Shown: positions 44,501 to 56,008, counted from the first letter of the stretch. The stretch is 64,000 nt of DNA from Kalmusia sp. IMI 367209 (GCA_027946365.1 JAPEUQ010000005.1:434001-498000); one strand, 5' to 3'. The notes: generated by a model from the letters alone, not told the origin. Numbers and translations: made by a program.

Positions 44501-47500
44501 TGCAGTGTGTAGCATGGTGGATGTCCTTCCGCGTCGCCTCGAAGCGATCCTGCAAGCTTTGATGCGGGTTGAATTTACAGGACCTGGTAGCGAGCGAATT
44601 TTGATATACCTTCACCAGAGTCAGCATGGCCAGGTTTCCAGTCCTGTGGTTCTACCGCCCTCGAGCATCCTTTGAAGATTGGGAAAGCCAATCTCATACC
44701 TGGGATCAAAGGCGCTCCGCGCGGTAAGCCAGTGCTACAAAGAATCGCCCAGAAGTCATACGACTTTTGCAGGTATTCCGATTCTCACGCGCCATTTCCA
44801 CCAGTAAGGACCATGGCGGACTTTCGAACCCTAGCGTTTAAGTGAATCATCGAAATAAGATCTGCAGATGTTCGCTCCAGGATCGCTCTGGCAAAACTGT
44901 CTATTAGAGCACGTGCAAACCCATCTGCAAGTCGTCGTCACGCTCATCAACTTTGATTTGAAGGCCGTTACACGCCTTTCCTTTCTCACGATTGTCTGCA
45001 TCCCGGCCTTCCTCCTCGAATGAAAAGGGTCCGCGCAATGCAGGCCTTCGTGCAATGCGTGCAGGTCATCGTCGATTTATTGAATGCATGTAACACGCGG
45101 CACGCCCGTCACGTTCTTCACGAACACCTACTCGCTATGGCATGTCACTTCCCATGTACGGATCTTCAGCTGGACCATGGCTTCGTTCCCCGGTCGCTGA
45201 CGGAGATAAATACCGACTCTATGGAAATTCAGAATTGAAGCTCCGACTGCATCCAATCAGTGACCGACACCGCAGTGATATTACAGGGGTTAAATAGCCG
45301 CTCTGCAGTCTCAAGCCGCATTCGCAAAGACTGCTGCACCTCACCCAGAGACGGCACGCGTTCTCCGACTTCGCGGGCTTACGCTTGGCTGCAATGCAAC
45401 CGTTAGCCTCCACGTTCTTGCGCATCGTATAACGCGATCTGCAAGTCATATAAGGGGTCTTTGACGATCGAGGCAAAAATTCCCATCGCAATCATACTAT
45501 GCTTCCGTAGTCACTGTAGCATCGCACTTTTGACGGTGCACGCGAAAACAGGATAATGCCGGGCGATCGAGCGCTGAAGCAGCATGAGACCTTGTCGCTA
45601 TCAAATATTAATGACCAGTTAGCGCAGGCAGGTTACCTGGACGCCGGAGCTTATGAGCTGTCGTGTACGAATGATTGCTCGTAAGGATGCGTAGTCTATC
45701 GGAGACCTAATCTACTGCCGGAGCTCGTTACCACTCACGAAGCGACCCATGCAGCCTGCCATGCAGTGAGCATCAGCCGACCTTCAATCTGGGTGCGGTG
45801 GAATTTCGTCAGACTGCAATGTCTCATCGCGGGGACATTTTGGCTTAGGGCAGTGAGGGACCTGAGCCTCCCCCAGTTTATGACGACACACAGACAGATC
45901 AGGTACCGTTGCACGCGGTCCAACACTGCTCCATGCTTGCTATGATGTAGTCTGCAGGTACGCAAGCATATTGCTACGGCTGCGATGGAATGCGACAGAG
46001 AGATCATAAGCACTTCGATCAGTATTGGGTTCATCCTTTCGTCCAGAGCCTGAAATAGCCCCATAATCAATTAGTGTATTGCGAGACCACCCTCAACAAG
46101 TGCAGTGTAGCTGCAGCCTTAGATCGACGATACAGCAATCATCCGGCGACTCCGCCCACGCGAGGACTGTACAACGTCGCTACCAAGATCGACACCACCG
46201 GTGGGTCGTGTCGGGCTTATCTATGGGCAACGTGAGTCTCTCTGTTCTTTCTTGTGCATGACGTCGTATTCGTATTTCCCTCACATTGTGCAATCCTGGC
46301 TCCAACACGCAACCCTTCAATATATGCCGCTTATGTACGCACACGCTAATAAGAAACAGCATCCTTACAGCACCGCCGCACATGTGCTGCGGTTGGTCAC
46401 ATAACTAGGACCTTGACCCCAACGTCGATCGTCGCATCTTTTACGATCGCAGCACCTAGGCGAGCGCATCATCCAGCCGAGGCTGTTGCAAGGCTGACGC
46501 ATGGTCAGCTGCTCTACACCGCCGAGACAGTCCGCAGTCGTGTACTTTGCAGATTCACGATCTCGATGAAAAAGCCTCCAACAACACTCGTAGACTACAA
46601 CCTACAGGACCTTCCGGTTGAGGAACAGCTTGACAAGGGTGAGTGGGGTTCCCCACGCAGCTCAACAGCTTCTCATCAACGACCATCGGCGACTGGGTAG
46701 AGATCGAACACTTTTTGAGGGAGTGGTGCACGATTATTTTGTCCTTGAGGGTGCGTGTTGGTTGGTGTCGAGGGGCCAGGCATAAGTGAAATCATTGCCT
46801 GCTGGCGAAACAACAGACTATCAAAACAGCGGATCTCACGCCACAGACCGAAGCTACACAGGACTTGTGCATATACCAGCTGAAATTCAGTACTGCTGAA
46901 TCACGGCTCCCGCTCCAGGTTCGGCTTTCCCTTCACGACCCGAAGCAACGGTTCAACCCGACGACTACGCCGACTCCTTCCTCCATTTGTTCACCGTCTC
47001 TACGAGTAACGACCAAGATCCACAACTTCGTTCAAAAGTTTCTGAAGCGTAGGGATTATGTGTCTTGGCAAGAACAACGCGTGCCAATCCAAGGCAACAG
47101 ACTCACCCTGAACGCTGACTCAGCATACAAACCCACGTCGAACGGTGAAGCCTTCTGACATACGCCACCCAGAAGAGGCAAAAAGCAGAAAGACTACTCT
47201 CTGGGAACAGGCATCTGCATAAGCATTTCTTCCATAACGTAAAAGCACCCCGCCTGTCATCCCGCTGAGCCCCAAGTTCCAGGTGCCACGCGTTTACCCC
47301 GGGACCACCGCCACTCCACCTGTCACCGTACACGACATGATTGCTACACTGGACTATGTACAATCAACGCCAGGTCATACCATATACAGCCTGCAGCGTC
47401 AGTGCGGTGCACAAGGGTCACGGTTGGTAATCTATCCGCGGGTGTCTGCTGTTTACAGAAGCACCTGGACAGATTGTTGTGGGGTTATCACCCTGCATGC

Positions 47501-49081
47501 ATATGGTGCGTGGACCGAGTCGGATGCCTCCAAAGGCGTATGACTCAGACTCGAGTCATGGCCGTTTGGTGGCTTTGCGTAGTGTCAACGATACACCTCG
47601 GTGTACACTTTTGCTTCATGCATCTGGAGGCCGCTTGCGTTTGTATCGTGCCTTCTAGGAAGTCTTGGCCCGTTGGTGTTGCTATAAGTCTTCCATCTAA
47701 GACCAACTTTTTAATAGTCCAGCGGCATGTATCATGTTCCGAATCTACCCGGGCGGTGAGTTGGTAGGAATGCCATGAGAAGACGCTCATTTTGTAGACC
47801 TCTGCGAAGTAAGTAGTTGACTGTTCCAGTCACTATCCCTTGGGAAATAAAAAATATGCAAATTTGCCGAGCTGTTCGTTCATCGTAACACGGTTCGTGT
47901 ATTTGATTTTGCACCTAAACTAGAGTTGTTGCGGACTCAATCCGTATCCCGTCCAAGATGTACCATGCCTACCTTGTCCAGTGAGAATAATCAGTCAAGC
48001 TGGAAACATGTCGGTTACGTTACCCCAGGATTTGTAATATACGTCACGAGCTTACTACCAGCTTCGCTCAGTGACTTAATACGCCCCTATTGCACTAGCG
48101 AAGAACCTCACTGGATGCCACTATTATCCACTGCATGTCTTTCTTTCAGTTAGTCCATCGTACTCCTTCATTGTAAGGTCTTTACACCAAAAAAGCGTCA
48201 GGATGACTAGGTTTCTACCACGATAGAGATTTAGCACAATCTAGATTTCTTGGTCGTGGATTTAAAGTGAACTTCTGTTCGACAAGTTATGTTCACAAGA
48301 CAAATTGGTCAAGTATTCAATCTGCTATCCTCTTAGCTTATATATTCTAATAATTCACGGTTATATCATATATCCTAGGATTATACCTGCAAGATAGATG
48401 GCTGGGCACGGAGAGACGACCGGGGTCTCTTTGAGGTCGAATTCGATGCCGAGATGGCGTGTAGGGATTTCCGCGATAGTAAGTGGTATTCCTATTCCCC
48501 GTGGGCAAGCAGTACGTGTCGTTGATATAATGGCAGCTTGCGACAACGAATTCTAGTCAGTTGGAAATTGAGGAGGACGCTAGCAGCCGCCTTTATCCCC
48601 CTCCTTTCCTCATCAACCACAAGTCGAGTGGACATTAATGTGTCCTCACCTAACTTACTTTTGAACTTTCGACTTTTTCGTGGTGTGCTAAGTAATTCCC
48701 GCTTAGTATATAAGTAACATGCATCCTTCGTTCAACCAGTCGACGTACGTAATTTGGTAGACGAGTAGGACAGAAATCTGCCATTATTGTCTGCCTGCAT
48801 TGAGTACGTATACCTACTTAGATATTGCTTTCACGTAGTTTAACACTAGTATACCTGCAATTGTCTAAAAATCGGTACAAGTGCAGTTTGAGATTCGCCG
48901 TTCGACTACTGTGATAAATTTCTAAAAGCAACTATGAAATGATACCACGTTCAGCTTGGCCTGATCGGCCTCGACTCCACACGCATTACAAATTCTTACC
49001 TACAACAATCATGCCTGGATACTCTGCAAATCGTATAAGGAATTGTATCAACTTGCGCCATTGGTATCTTGGATATGTAAC

Positions 49082-49133
49082 GGTCAACATTATTTCGGTC
49101 AACATTATTTCGGTCAACATTATTTCGGTCAAC
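49082..49133. repeat. 15-bp tandem repeat
   Basis: Three perfect copies of GGTCAACATTATTTC at 49082-49126 followed by a partial, diverged copy. Confidence 0.9.
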
Positions 49134-49573
49134 CTTGATTTGTATTCCCTCGCAAGGTCTCATTTTACGTGGGGATGAAACCATGTGGAATGTAGTCAGT
49201 GCCAACCGAGCCGTCAACGAGGTTTTCGGCATCTTGTGGACCCTTTGTTACGCATTGAAGACATGTACGGTAGACACTCACCAGATGTTTCTATGTTGCT
49301 GATTACTATATCGGTGACACAAGCATGGCGATCGTCAAAAGCAATCGGAGATTGCTGCCGTCATAGCTAGCAACCCTACTAGTATGAAAGATCCATGGGC
49401 AGATGGAAACATATTGAGAAGCAGTGTGAAACAATGCTTCAAATAAGTGCACTCGTAGACCACAGGTGGCCCGACACTATATATTACTATCTAGGGTATC
49501 ATTTACATTCCGTTCCATCATTATCGTATCATCATATGCCTGTGCTGAAAGACCAAGGTCGCTTCCACATTGC

Positions 49574-51614
49574 TTAGTCGTACTCCTCCCTTTTCTCGAA
49601 GACTAGAAACTGAGCAGGATCTTCATCTGTGATTGCCTGCCATATATCTCGCACGCGACTGAATACCGAGTCATCGACAGCAAGATCTAGTGGCGTGGGA
49701 GATAGGTTGAGAAAGTGAGCACTTGCGCCCTCCGGCGATGCCAATGGCAGGGTGTAGGGCATAGCACGTTGTTCGTACTGCATGGACCAGAGTACTGTTG
49801 GGGAAGGAGAAGCATCGATACTCCCCATCAAAGAGGATGTTGCTTGTTTGAGGAGCTCGAAGCCGCGCTCGCCACCCAGGCTCGTGGAAGCATACAAGAC
49901 ACCTGAGGATAGTCAGCACTTGCCAATTTGACAGAAAAAAATTGAGCTTGATGAAATGCCAAAATCAGTTTGTCAGAGGATATCTATCGTCAAGGGTTGT
50001 TCAGACAATGTAGATAAGTATTCAAAAAATCAATCATCATAATCGGCGTGGGTAAGGGTATTGGTGTCGCACTTACTTTGTCCCGGTGGACATTCAGCCG
50101 ACTCGCTAGAATGGGCTTGAATGTGGACCGGAGGATAGTCTTGCTGATGATAACCTGCTATTGATAGTGAACCGGAGGGGAAGACGAGAATAGCAGAGCC
50201 AGACTGGTACACTTTGTCCGTGCTATGGACAGGCGGGAATAGTGTCTCCAATGAGGAAGACACAATAGTAATGGACTTGCAGGAAGGCTCTCCTATCTGC
50301 GGAGGAAGACTTTCGTACACGATCCATTGTGCGGTGACAGCCTCGCCGTCTTTCAGGTGGACTTTCACCCGCGGAACGTGTTTTTGTTGTTCGACGCTTG
50401 CCATTTTGTCGATCGAAGCTTCCGCTTGACCGTCTGAATCTGTGTTGACGTGTTTCTTTGTTTCGCCACTTGGTGTTCCATCAAGGGGGTCGGAAGACTG
50501 AGATGAATGCCCCTCTGTGAATGCATGTCCTTCGTTTATACTCTTGTCGACGACTTGAACTTGACCTTCTGGCTTGTCCTCGCGAGAGGGGACCTGTACT
50601 AATGACAGAGAACCATTTGAGGTCGACAGCCCTTTGCCAAGAACATATACTCCACCTCCAACAGCGCAAGCGCGACAAGCCACCTGGCAAAACTCGTCCA
50701 GACCACCGTACCTGGGGCTCAAGGCACTAAAGTGACCCAGCGTTCCAATAGACTGCAGGTGCCGAGCTATCCGCGGGAGTGCATACTCGGTCGTCATGCT
50801 TTCTGGGCTCTTACTCGACATGGTGAGAGCAAGTAGCGGCGCCAAGAGAACGACCGGTGTCTTGAACGTGGCTGAAAGGAATGAGGAGAAAGGTAGAGTG
50901 CGATGCTCTTCCCACTTCGCTCTCTCGTCTTCATCTTCATAATTCAAGACAAAGCGGAGGACTTTCACGAGCTTGCGCTTTGTCGGAAAGTCGAGTGTTT
51001 TATCACCAAACAAATCCTCTCTTGTATTCGGGACCTTTTCAAGGCTCCCTGTCATTGCAACGCTCTTAGATGAGGTCCCGGGGCTACCCTTTTGGGTATA
51101 CACCCACCAGCTACCGACAGGAGCGAACTGTACCTGATGGTATGCTTGTGAGCTGACGAGGTAGCGTCTGAACGCTGAGCCTGAATATATGATTTCAGGA
51201 GCAAGCGCCAGGTTATATCGCCTTCCAGGCAATCGTGAGAGCGTGGGAGCGCCCGACTCCGAGGGTTCTGACTCATGTATAGAGGCGTTGGCGAAGGCAC
51301 CATAGAAGAGACCTGCACTTATGTTAGAAGCGATCGCGCGTAAGTAGGGCGATGATAATGACCTTGATTGACTTCGGCTGCCCATTCTTCAGCTTCCTTC
51401 AAGTTGAAGGCAGCTGCAGCACCGCTATAGTAGGGTCTCTCATCCACATGGAGGATCTTCTTGCCGGAGCGTGACAGTGCTCTTCAGGTACTGCGTCAGT
51501 CAGATTGCGGAACGAGTTGCGGTGAAAGTTTATAACGTACAGGGCGAGTATAGACTGCTGCAGGCCGGTGCCTACAATGAGAACGTCCCAGTCAGTATTG
51601 TCGAGCGATTCCAT
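49574..51614 (-). CDS. MRS6: Rab geranylgeranyltransferase escort protein (REP, component A)
   Basis: Presents newly made Rab GTPases to geranylgeranyltransferase II and delivers them to membranes. Four exons, minus strand: 51614-51541, 51481-51363, 51312-50077 and 49902-49574, giving 585 aa with consistent phases. The GDI/REP dinucleotide-fold start reads WDVLIVGTGLQQSILALALS, then SGKKILHVDERPYYSGAA. Later GDI-like blocks are GRRYNLALAPEIIYSGSAF, RRYLVSSQAYHQVQF, TEYALPRIARHLQSIGTLGH and SPRYGGLDEFCQVACRACAV. A charged insert (about residues 375-425) interrupts the fold, as in fungal REPs. The C terminus is not the short tail of GDI. Exon 2 uses an AAG acceptor. The gene is intact. Confidence 0.93.
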
Positions 51615-52226
51615 GGTGGATCATGGAGAGCGAAAGAAGAGATCGCGCAGCAGAACTTGAAGGCCGTGTGGCTGCGGGTCAAAGCTTAGCGCGCATGACT
51701 AAGCATACACGCGACAAATTCCTCGCAGCAGCCGAGCAGTCTTCTCAATACAACGCGCTCGCCGAGAACAGTCCTTGACGCGTGGGACTATTCGCAAGGC
51801 ACCGGGGCTTCATTGCCTCTGGATCAGCGTGAAGAAGAAACTCTTCGTCCGGTATCTACCGCTAAGGATTTTACCTGAACTAGCGGCTCGAATGTGGCGA
51901 TACATTATGTGTTCAAAGTGCTATGATATGTGATGTTTTGCCTGGCGCTGAAAAGGTGCTGAGAGTCGTTTTTTCCCAGATGATATGTCAAATATGTGCC
52001 ATTTTTGGTGGTCGGGAGAGTTGCATGCTGACTGCCTGGCTTTGGTGTTGCCCACACGCGCCGGTGCAGTTTTTCTCCTGCCGAGTGGACAGCCATTCAT
52101 CGGCCACGTTATCGCTTCCGATGCTACTAGAAAATTGTAATTACTGCGCAGGCAACCAATAATGATGTACTATATATATACTGTAGCTGTAAGTCCTTTC
52201 ATCAATCAAATCGAAGATAAGCATCG
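51615..52226. other. Intergenic, Rab escort promoter side
   Basis: Between the Rab escort start and the tRNA-Asp gene. No gene is seen. Confidence 0.45.
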
Positions 52227-52263
52227 TCTTCCTTGGTCTAGTGGTCATGATTTCCGCTTGTCA

Positions 52264-52285
52264 AACGTTATACGACGTTAACAAG
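52264..52285 (+). other. Canonical tRNA intron, position 37/38
   Basis: 22 nt after A37. Its 3' end ACAAG can pair with CTTGT of the anticodon loop, the usual arrangement recognised by the eukaryotic tRNA splicing endonuclease. Confidence 0.8.
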
Positions 52286-52299
52286 CGCGGGAGACCGGG

Positions 52300-52349
52300 G
52301 TACGTGAGCTCTCATCCTGAACATACACATCATCCTAACTTGTGAAAAG
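52300..52349 (+). other. Spliceosomal-intron-like insert in the tRNA T arm
   Basis: 50 nt: GTACGTGAG donor, CATCCTAAC branch-like motif, GAAAAG end. Exact removal restores the 5-bp T stem and 72-nt tRNA. Its signals match the mRNA introns in this window, for example the DJ-1-like gene (GTACGT donor; CCTAAC branch). Confidence 0.75.
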
Positions 52350-52374
52350 GTTCGATTCCCCGAGGGAGAGTAAA

Positions 52375-52383
52375 TTTTTTTTT
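52375..52383 (+). terminator. Pol III terminator of tRNA-Asp
   Basis: Run of nine T starting four bases after the tRNA 3' end. Confidence 0.8.
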
Positions 52384-53045
52384 GGCATCTGTTCGATTCG
52401 TCACTGCGAAGAGTCGGTTTTTTTGTTTTGCTTAATTCACGCTAGAGCGTTTAAGGTCTTCGCCTTTTTATCCAATTAGCGTAGGGTATAATGCAGCTGG
52501 CACTCTGATGCGAATGGCATACATTGGAATATTCCTAGAAATGAGACACAAGGAAACAATCTCTATGTGTTATGAAATGTTGGGTCTTGGGAAGGGGTGT
52601 GTGTAATCGATTCTTTACAAGGCAGCTAGTATATAGCTTTACACAGCCAAGGAATAGACAGGACGACAGAGCAGGCACCTTTCATGCACTTGTATAGGTA
52701 AATTCAAAAGTTTGGTATATCGGATATTGAAAAGCTACGCATTACAAGGAGAGCGCTCCAGGAGTGCGATATCACAGCATGAGTAATATATCAGATTATA
52801 GTTCCGTCTTTTAGCCAGGCTCAGCTAGCAGACGTTACTCAGAGCTCAAGAGGAAACTCTTCATGAAATGTAGAAGAGAAATCAAAAAGACAAACTGACA
52901 ACTATCAGCAGGATAGAGGCGATGTGACGGTCACCAATAAATTAAGTCTCTGGATGTTGTGGTTGTATTAGGAAAGGACTAACTTTTACACCTGTACGGA
53001 CAGTTCGCCTTCGTGAAGTCCTCCCGTGCAGTATCTGTTTTTATA
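52384..53045. other. Intergenic between the tRNA-Asp and the tRNA fragment
   Basis: No gene is seen, and no copy of the tRNA-Asp 5' half is present on the plus strand. Confidence 0.45.
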
Positions 53046-53077
53046 CGGAGACCGGGGTTCGATTCCCCGAGGGAGAG
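53046..53077 (+). pseudogene. 3' half of tRNA-Asp, uninterrupted
   Basis: This repeats the tRNA-Asp sequence from the end of the anticodon stem to G73, without the 50-nt insert, and is followed by seven T (53079-53085). No matching 5' half, A box or acceptor partner lies upstream, so it is a fragment with only a B box. It shows the uninterrupted form of the T arm. Confidence 0.75.
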
Positions 53078-53085
53078 GTTTTTTT

Positions 53086-53705
53086 GCTTTCGAGTGATTA
53101 TTGATTGGTGGTAGAGAGGGAGCGCGGTGTAGTAAAGAGAGTGGAGTGTTCCCCGGCTTTTTTGGCCCCCCACCACACCCCTCACACTCTCCACGGCTAA
53201 CAAACTCCATTTGCGATGATTCTTAATCGTTTAAGCTTCACAACATCAAGCAGTGGTTGAAGAATATTCAGTTTTGTGAGTATTTGTCCTAGTTGTGATG
53301 AACGACTTTAGTACACACTCGTTGGTACGCGGCGCTCGGCAATAGCCAAGATAGTTGCAAGTCAAATACGCTTTATAATACTAAGTATTCGTTTAAGAAC
53401 ATTGAATTTTGGTAGGGTTTGTCCTGGTCGAGATGCACGATCTTGCGTGCAACTCCCTTGGGAGCGGCGCTCGACGAGGAATTCCCACCTGAAAACTCAG
53501 GATACTTTGCTACTGCTCGAATAACTTCCCGAATGCGTATATCTCCAATTGCTGTGATCCCACGTACAAGGCGATGCAATTATTGATTGCTTGGCGTCGA
53601 GCATCGTTCCATTTATCGGACCCACACCGACTTTTCCGTGGCACACTGCAACAATGACTGCCAGACACGACCTCACCCATGCTTGACCAGGGCTCTATCC
53701 CCACA
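53086..53705. other. Intergenic with two diverged similar segments
   Basis: 53251-53345 and 53380-53480 align imperfectly (shared TTTGTCCTxGT, GCGGCGCTCG and flanks). Many differences are C/T or G/A changes. Minus-strand frames over the second segment do not form a recognised protein. Confidence 0.45.
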
Positions 53706-55377
53706 ATGCCTTTTTTTGCTCACCATCGTTCCTCCATAATTATTTCCGCGGTTGTCGTCGCGTTTGCGTTTTCATGGAACGCCTGTCGCACGTGCTTCTC
53801 GGCATGCCCTTCATTAAATCAAGACCAGACTCACGCAGGCTATTTCCAATACGAGTGCGCCGGGAAGCCGCATCATGCGAGCTGGAAGAGCTGGTACCAT
53901 CCACAGTGGTCCTCTGGTATCGAACGGCGCGTTGACAGCCGGGGGCAGCGGGCTGGTGCTGTAACGCGGGACTGGAATATCCTCTATCATCTCGGTGGCA
54001 ATGGTCCTTGGGTGGAGAAAGTCGTAGATGTTGTCGAGGGCAGCATAGCGGTGCCAGAAGGTTGTGAGGTCGAGCAGGTACACATGATGGCCCGACATGC
54101 CGAGCGGTACCCTACTCGAAAAGTGGCATCAAGTAGGTTTGACTTTGCAAGATACACACATCTCATAATAGATATATACGCGGACTTACCTATGTCAGGG
54201 GTGCAGAATCTCGTCAAAAGAATGAATGACAGTGGGGTCACATTCAAAGGCGACATGGCTTTCTTCAACGACTGGCAGTTATTCTGGTCAGACGACGCTC
54301 TGATTGAACAGCTCACGTCTACTGGACCTTTTTCTGGCACGCTCGGTTCATTCACCACGGGCGTACGCTTGAGAACGCGCTACCATGACCTTATCACTCG
54401 AGCCTATTCTCAGCATGGCAAGATCAGATACTGGGCTAGCGATTGCCAAAGAGTCATCGAGACTGCGAGGCATTTTGGCGCTGGGTTCTTCGGTCTCGAC
54501 ACGCAGAACAACACGGAGCTTGAAGTTATATCCGAAGACGCTTCTATGGGCGCCAATACACTGACACCGGGCGATACATGCTTGGATTATATCAACGATA
54601 AAGAAGAAGGGCACGACAAGGGGTATTCGATGCTTGCCAAGTTTCGAGGAACCTATCTTGGCGCGGTTCGAGAGCGACTGCTTGAACAAAATCCTGAAAT
54701 TGAGTTCACGGACGACGAACTGTACGCTATGCAAGAGATATGCGGCTTCGAAACTACGGTGCGTGGAAGTAGCCATTGGTGTGACGTTTTTACCCAAGAT
54801 GACTTTTTAAGCTTTGAGTATGCGAGGGATCTGCTTCATTACTATCGAGCCGGGCCTGGGGTCAAGCATAGCGCTCTGATGGGTTGGCTGTGGCTCAATG
54901 CGACTACTAATCTGATGCTCAAAGGGCGTTTAGCCGGGCCGTTGTTCTTCAGCTTGTGAGTAGTCATGTTCTGAAACGTCATGCCTGACTCTCAGCAGCG
55001 TTCACGACGGTGACATAGCACCCATGATTACGGCCCTGGACATTATTACTGACGCTGAGCACCTTCCGATCACCCACGTTGTTCACTCACGCAAATGGCG
55101 AAAAAGCCAGGTGTCTCCAATGGGCGGACGGACGATATTTGAGCTTCTCTCCTGCAAAGCGAAGAGTGACCTCGAAGCTCCAAGGAGGTATGTGAGGATC
55201 AACATCAACGACGGTATCACAGCGCTTCCCGAGTGCGATAGTGGTCCCGGGAAGAGTTGCCCGCTCGAGGAATTCGCAGCTAGGACGAGGAAAAAGGGTC
55301 GCGAGGTTGGAGATTTCAGAGAGAGATGCGGGCTGGGAAATAATGCAGCCGATCGGATCACGTTTCTTTATCAGTGA
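53706..55377 (+). CDS. Histidine acid phosphatase (PHO5/phytase-like), membrane-anchored or secreted
   Basis: Two exons, 53706-54955 and 54999-55377, giving 542 aa. The 43-nt intron (GTGAGT...CAGCAG) joins FFSF to VHDGDIAP. The active-site RHxxRxP motif is ARHAERYPT with the nucleophile at about His131; the proton donor is the HD of VHDGD. Other family stretches are LYHLGGNGPWVEK, FTTGVRLRTRYHDLI and YWASDCQRVIETARHFGAGF. Histidine acid phosphatases release phosphate from organic esters outside the cell. A hydrophobic N-terminal segment (SSIIISAVVVAFAFSW) after a short basic start suggests a signal anchor. Cysteines are numerous in the ectodomain. Substrate (phytate or others) is not predictable. 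Confidence 0.92.
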
Positions 55378-56008
55378 TCAATATGCAGTGGCACCGCGAA
55401 AGCGGTTAGCCTGTCTCTCAAAGGCAACGCATGTCTCCGCCTTTCCACTCGAACGACACTGTACATAATCGCCTTGCATATTAGACAGCCTCTTTTCTTT
55501 TGCCTCGTAGGCGTGCCCGACCTATTCCGCACCTACGCTTTCCCACCCATTCCCAGCTAAGTGCACCTAGAGCGTGCATGGTGCATAACGGAAACTCTTG
55601 CTTTTGGGTAGCGTCTGCATGTCTGAGTCGCACCTGCCCTCCAAGGCGCGACTGCTCCCTTCTTCATGTGTGCGATGCGATGAGCAAGTTCTTGATTGGC
55701 TTCCAATCTACCTGCATCTGCATGCACAGGCGGCCACCTCGCTCTCTATAGGCAGCACCAAGGTTCCCCGCCACGCTTCTCTCATCTCATTTCTAGGATA
55801 AGGAAGTTTAGCCTGCCGCCAGCACCCCGCCTTTCTGGGTCGTTCGAATTTCTTTCCAGGTTCCCTCTTCTCCACGCTTTCCTCCCACGCTTGTCACTCC
55901 CTGTGCCTCCCATCCACCCTTTCGTGCCAGTCTCGTTCACAAGCGAACAGCTGCGACTAGCTTGCGCGCCTTCCTCCTTTCATCATTCCATTAACCTTAT
56001 ATAATTTA
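55378..56008. promoter_or_regulatory. Pyrimidine-rich upstream region of the coiled-coil gene
   Basis: Between the phosphatase stop and the next ATG. Long CT-rich tracts at about 55800-55990, typical of ascomycete promoters and leaders, and a TTATATAATTT element directly before the ATG at 56009. Confidence 0.4.

Larger units (their letters stand above)
39182..49573. other. Large non-coding interval, about 10.4 kb
   Basis: This is upstream of the FlbC-like gene (-) and downstream of the Rab escort gene (-). The first 3 kb look GC-rich and carry simple repeats; from about 47 kb the DNA looks more AT-rich. Long open frames in the GC-rich part (for example 41096-41974) lack an ATG start and any domain. 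A weak coding-like stretch near 46.4-47.2 kb could not be assembled into a gene. It most likely holds an extended regulatory region and leader for the developmental regulator, and perhaps non-coding RNAs. Confidence 0.4.
52227..52370 (+). tRNA. tRNA-Asp(GTC) with a canonical intron and a second T-arm insert
   Basis: Mature tRNA pieces are 52227-52263, 52286-52299 and 52350-52370, totalling 72 nt. Acceptor stem TCTTCCT pairs with AGGGAGA and the discriminator is G73, an Asp identity base. The D arm follows, then the anticodon stem TCCGC/GCGGG and the loop TTGTCAC with GTC anticodon. The 22-nt intron at 52264-52285 sits at the standard 37/38 position. The T arm (CGGGG, loop TTCGATT, CCCCG) is interrupted by 50 nt at 52300-52349. 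The A box (TGGTCTAGTGG, 52234-52244) and B box (GGTTCGATTCC, 52349-52359) are intact, because the last G of the insert replaces the displaced one. A nine-T terminator lies at 52375-52383. The fold with both inserts removed is complete, so this looks like a working design rather than a random relic, but expression is unproven. Confidence 0.85.

Noticed and set aside
44815..44840. B-box-like TTCGAACCC on the minus strand
   Set aside because: No T stem pairing and no cloverleaf around it.
53046..53085. Retroelement primer-binding site using tRNA-Asp
   Set aside because: No TGG next to the acceptor-end complement and no LTR-like repeats or reverse transcriptase nearby.
52986..53210. Minus-strand open frame over the tRNA fragment
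   Set aside because: Its coding is the reverse complement of the tRNA 3' half and T run; no protein evidence.
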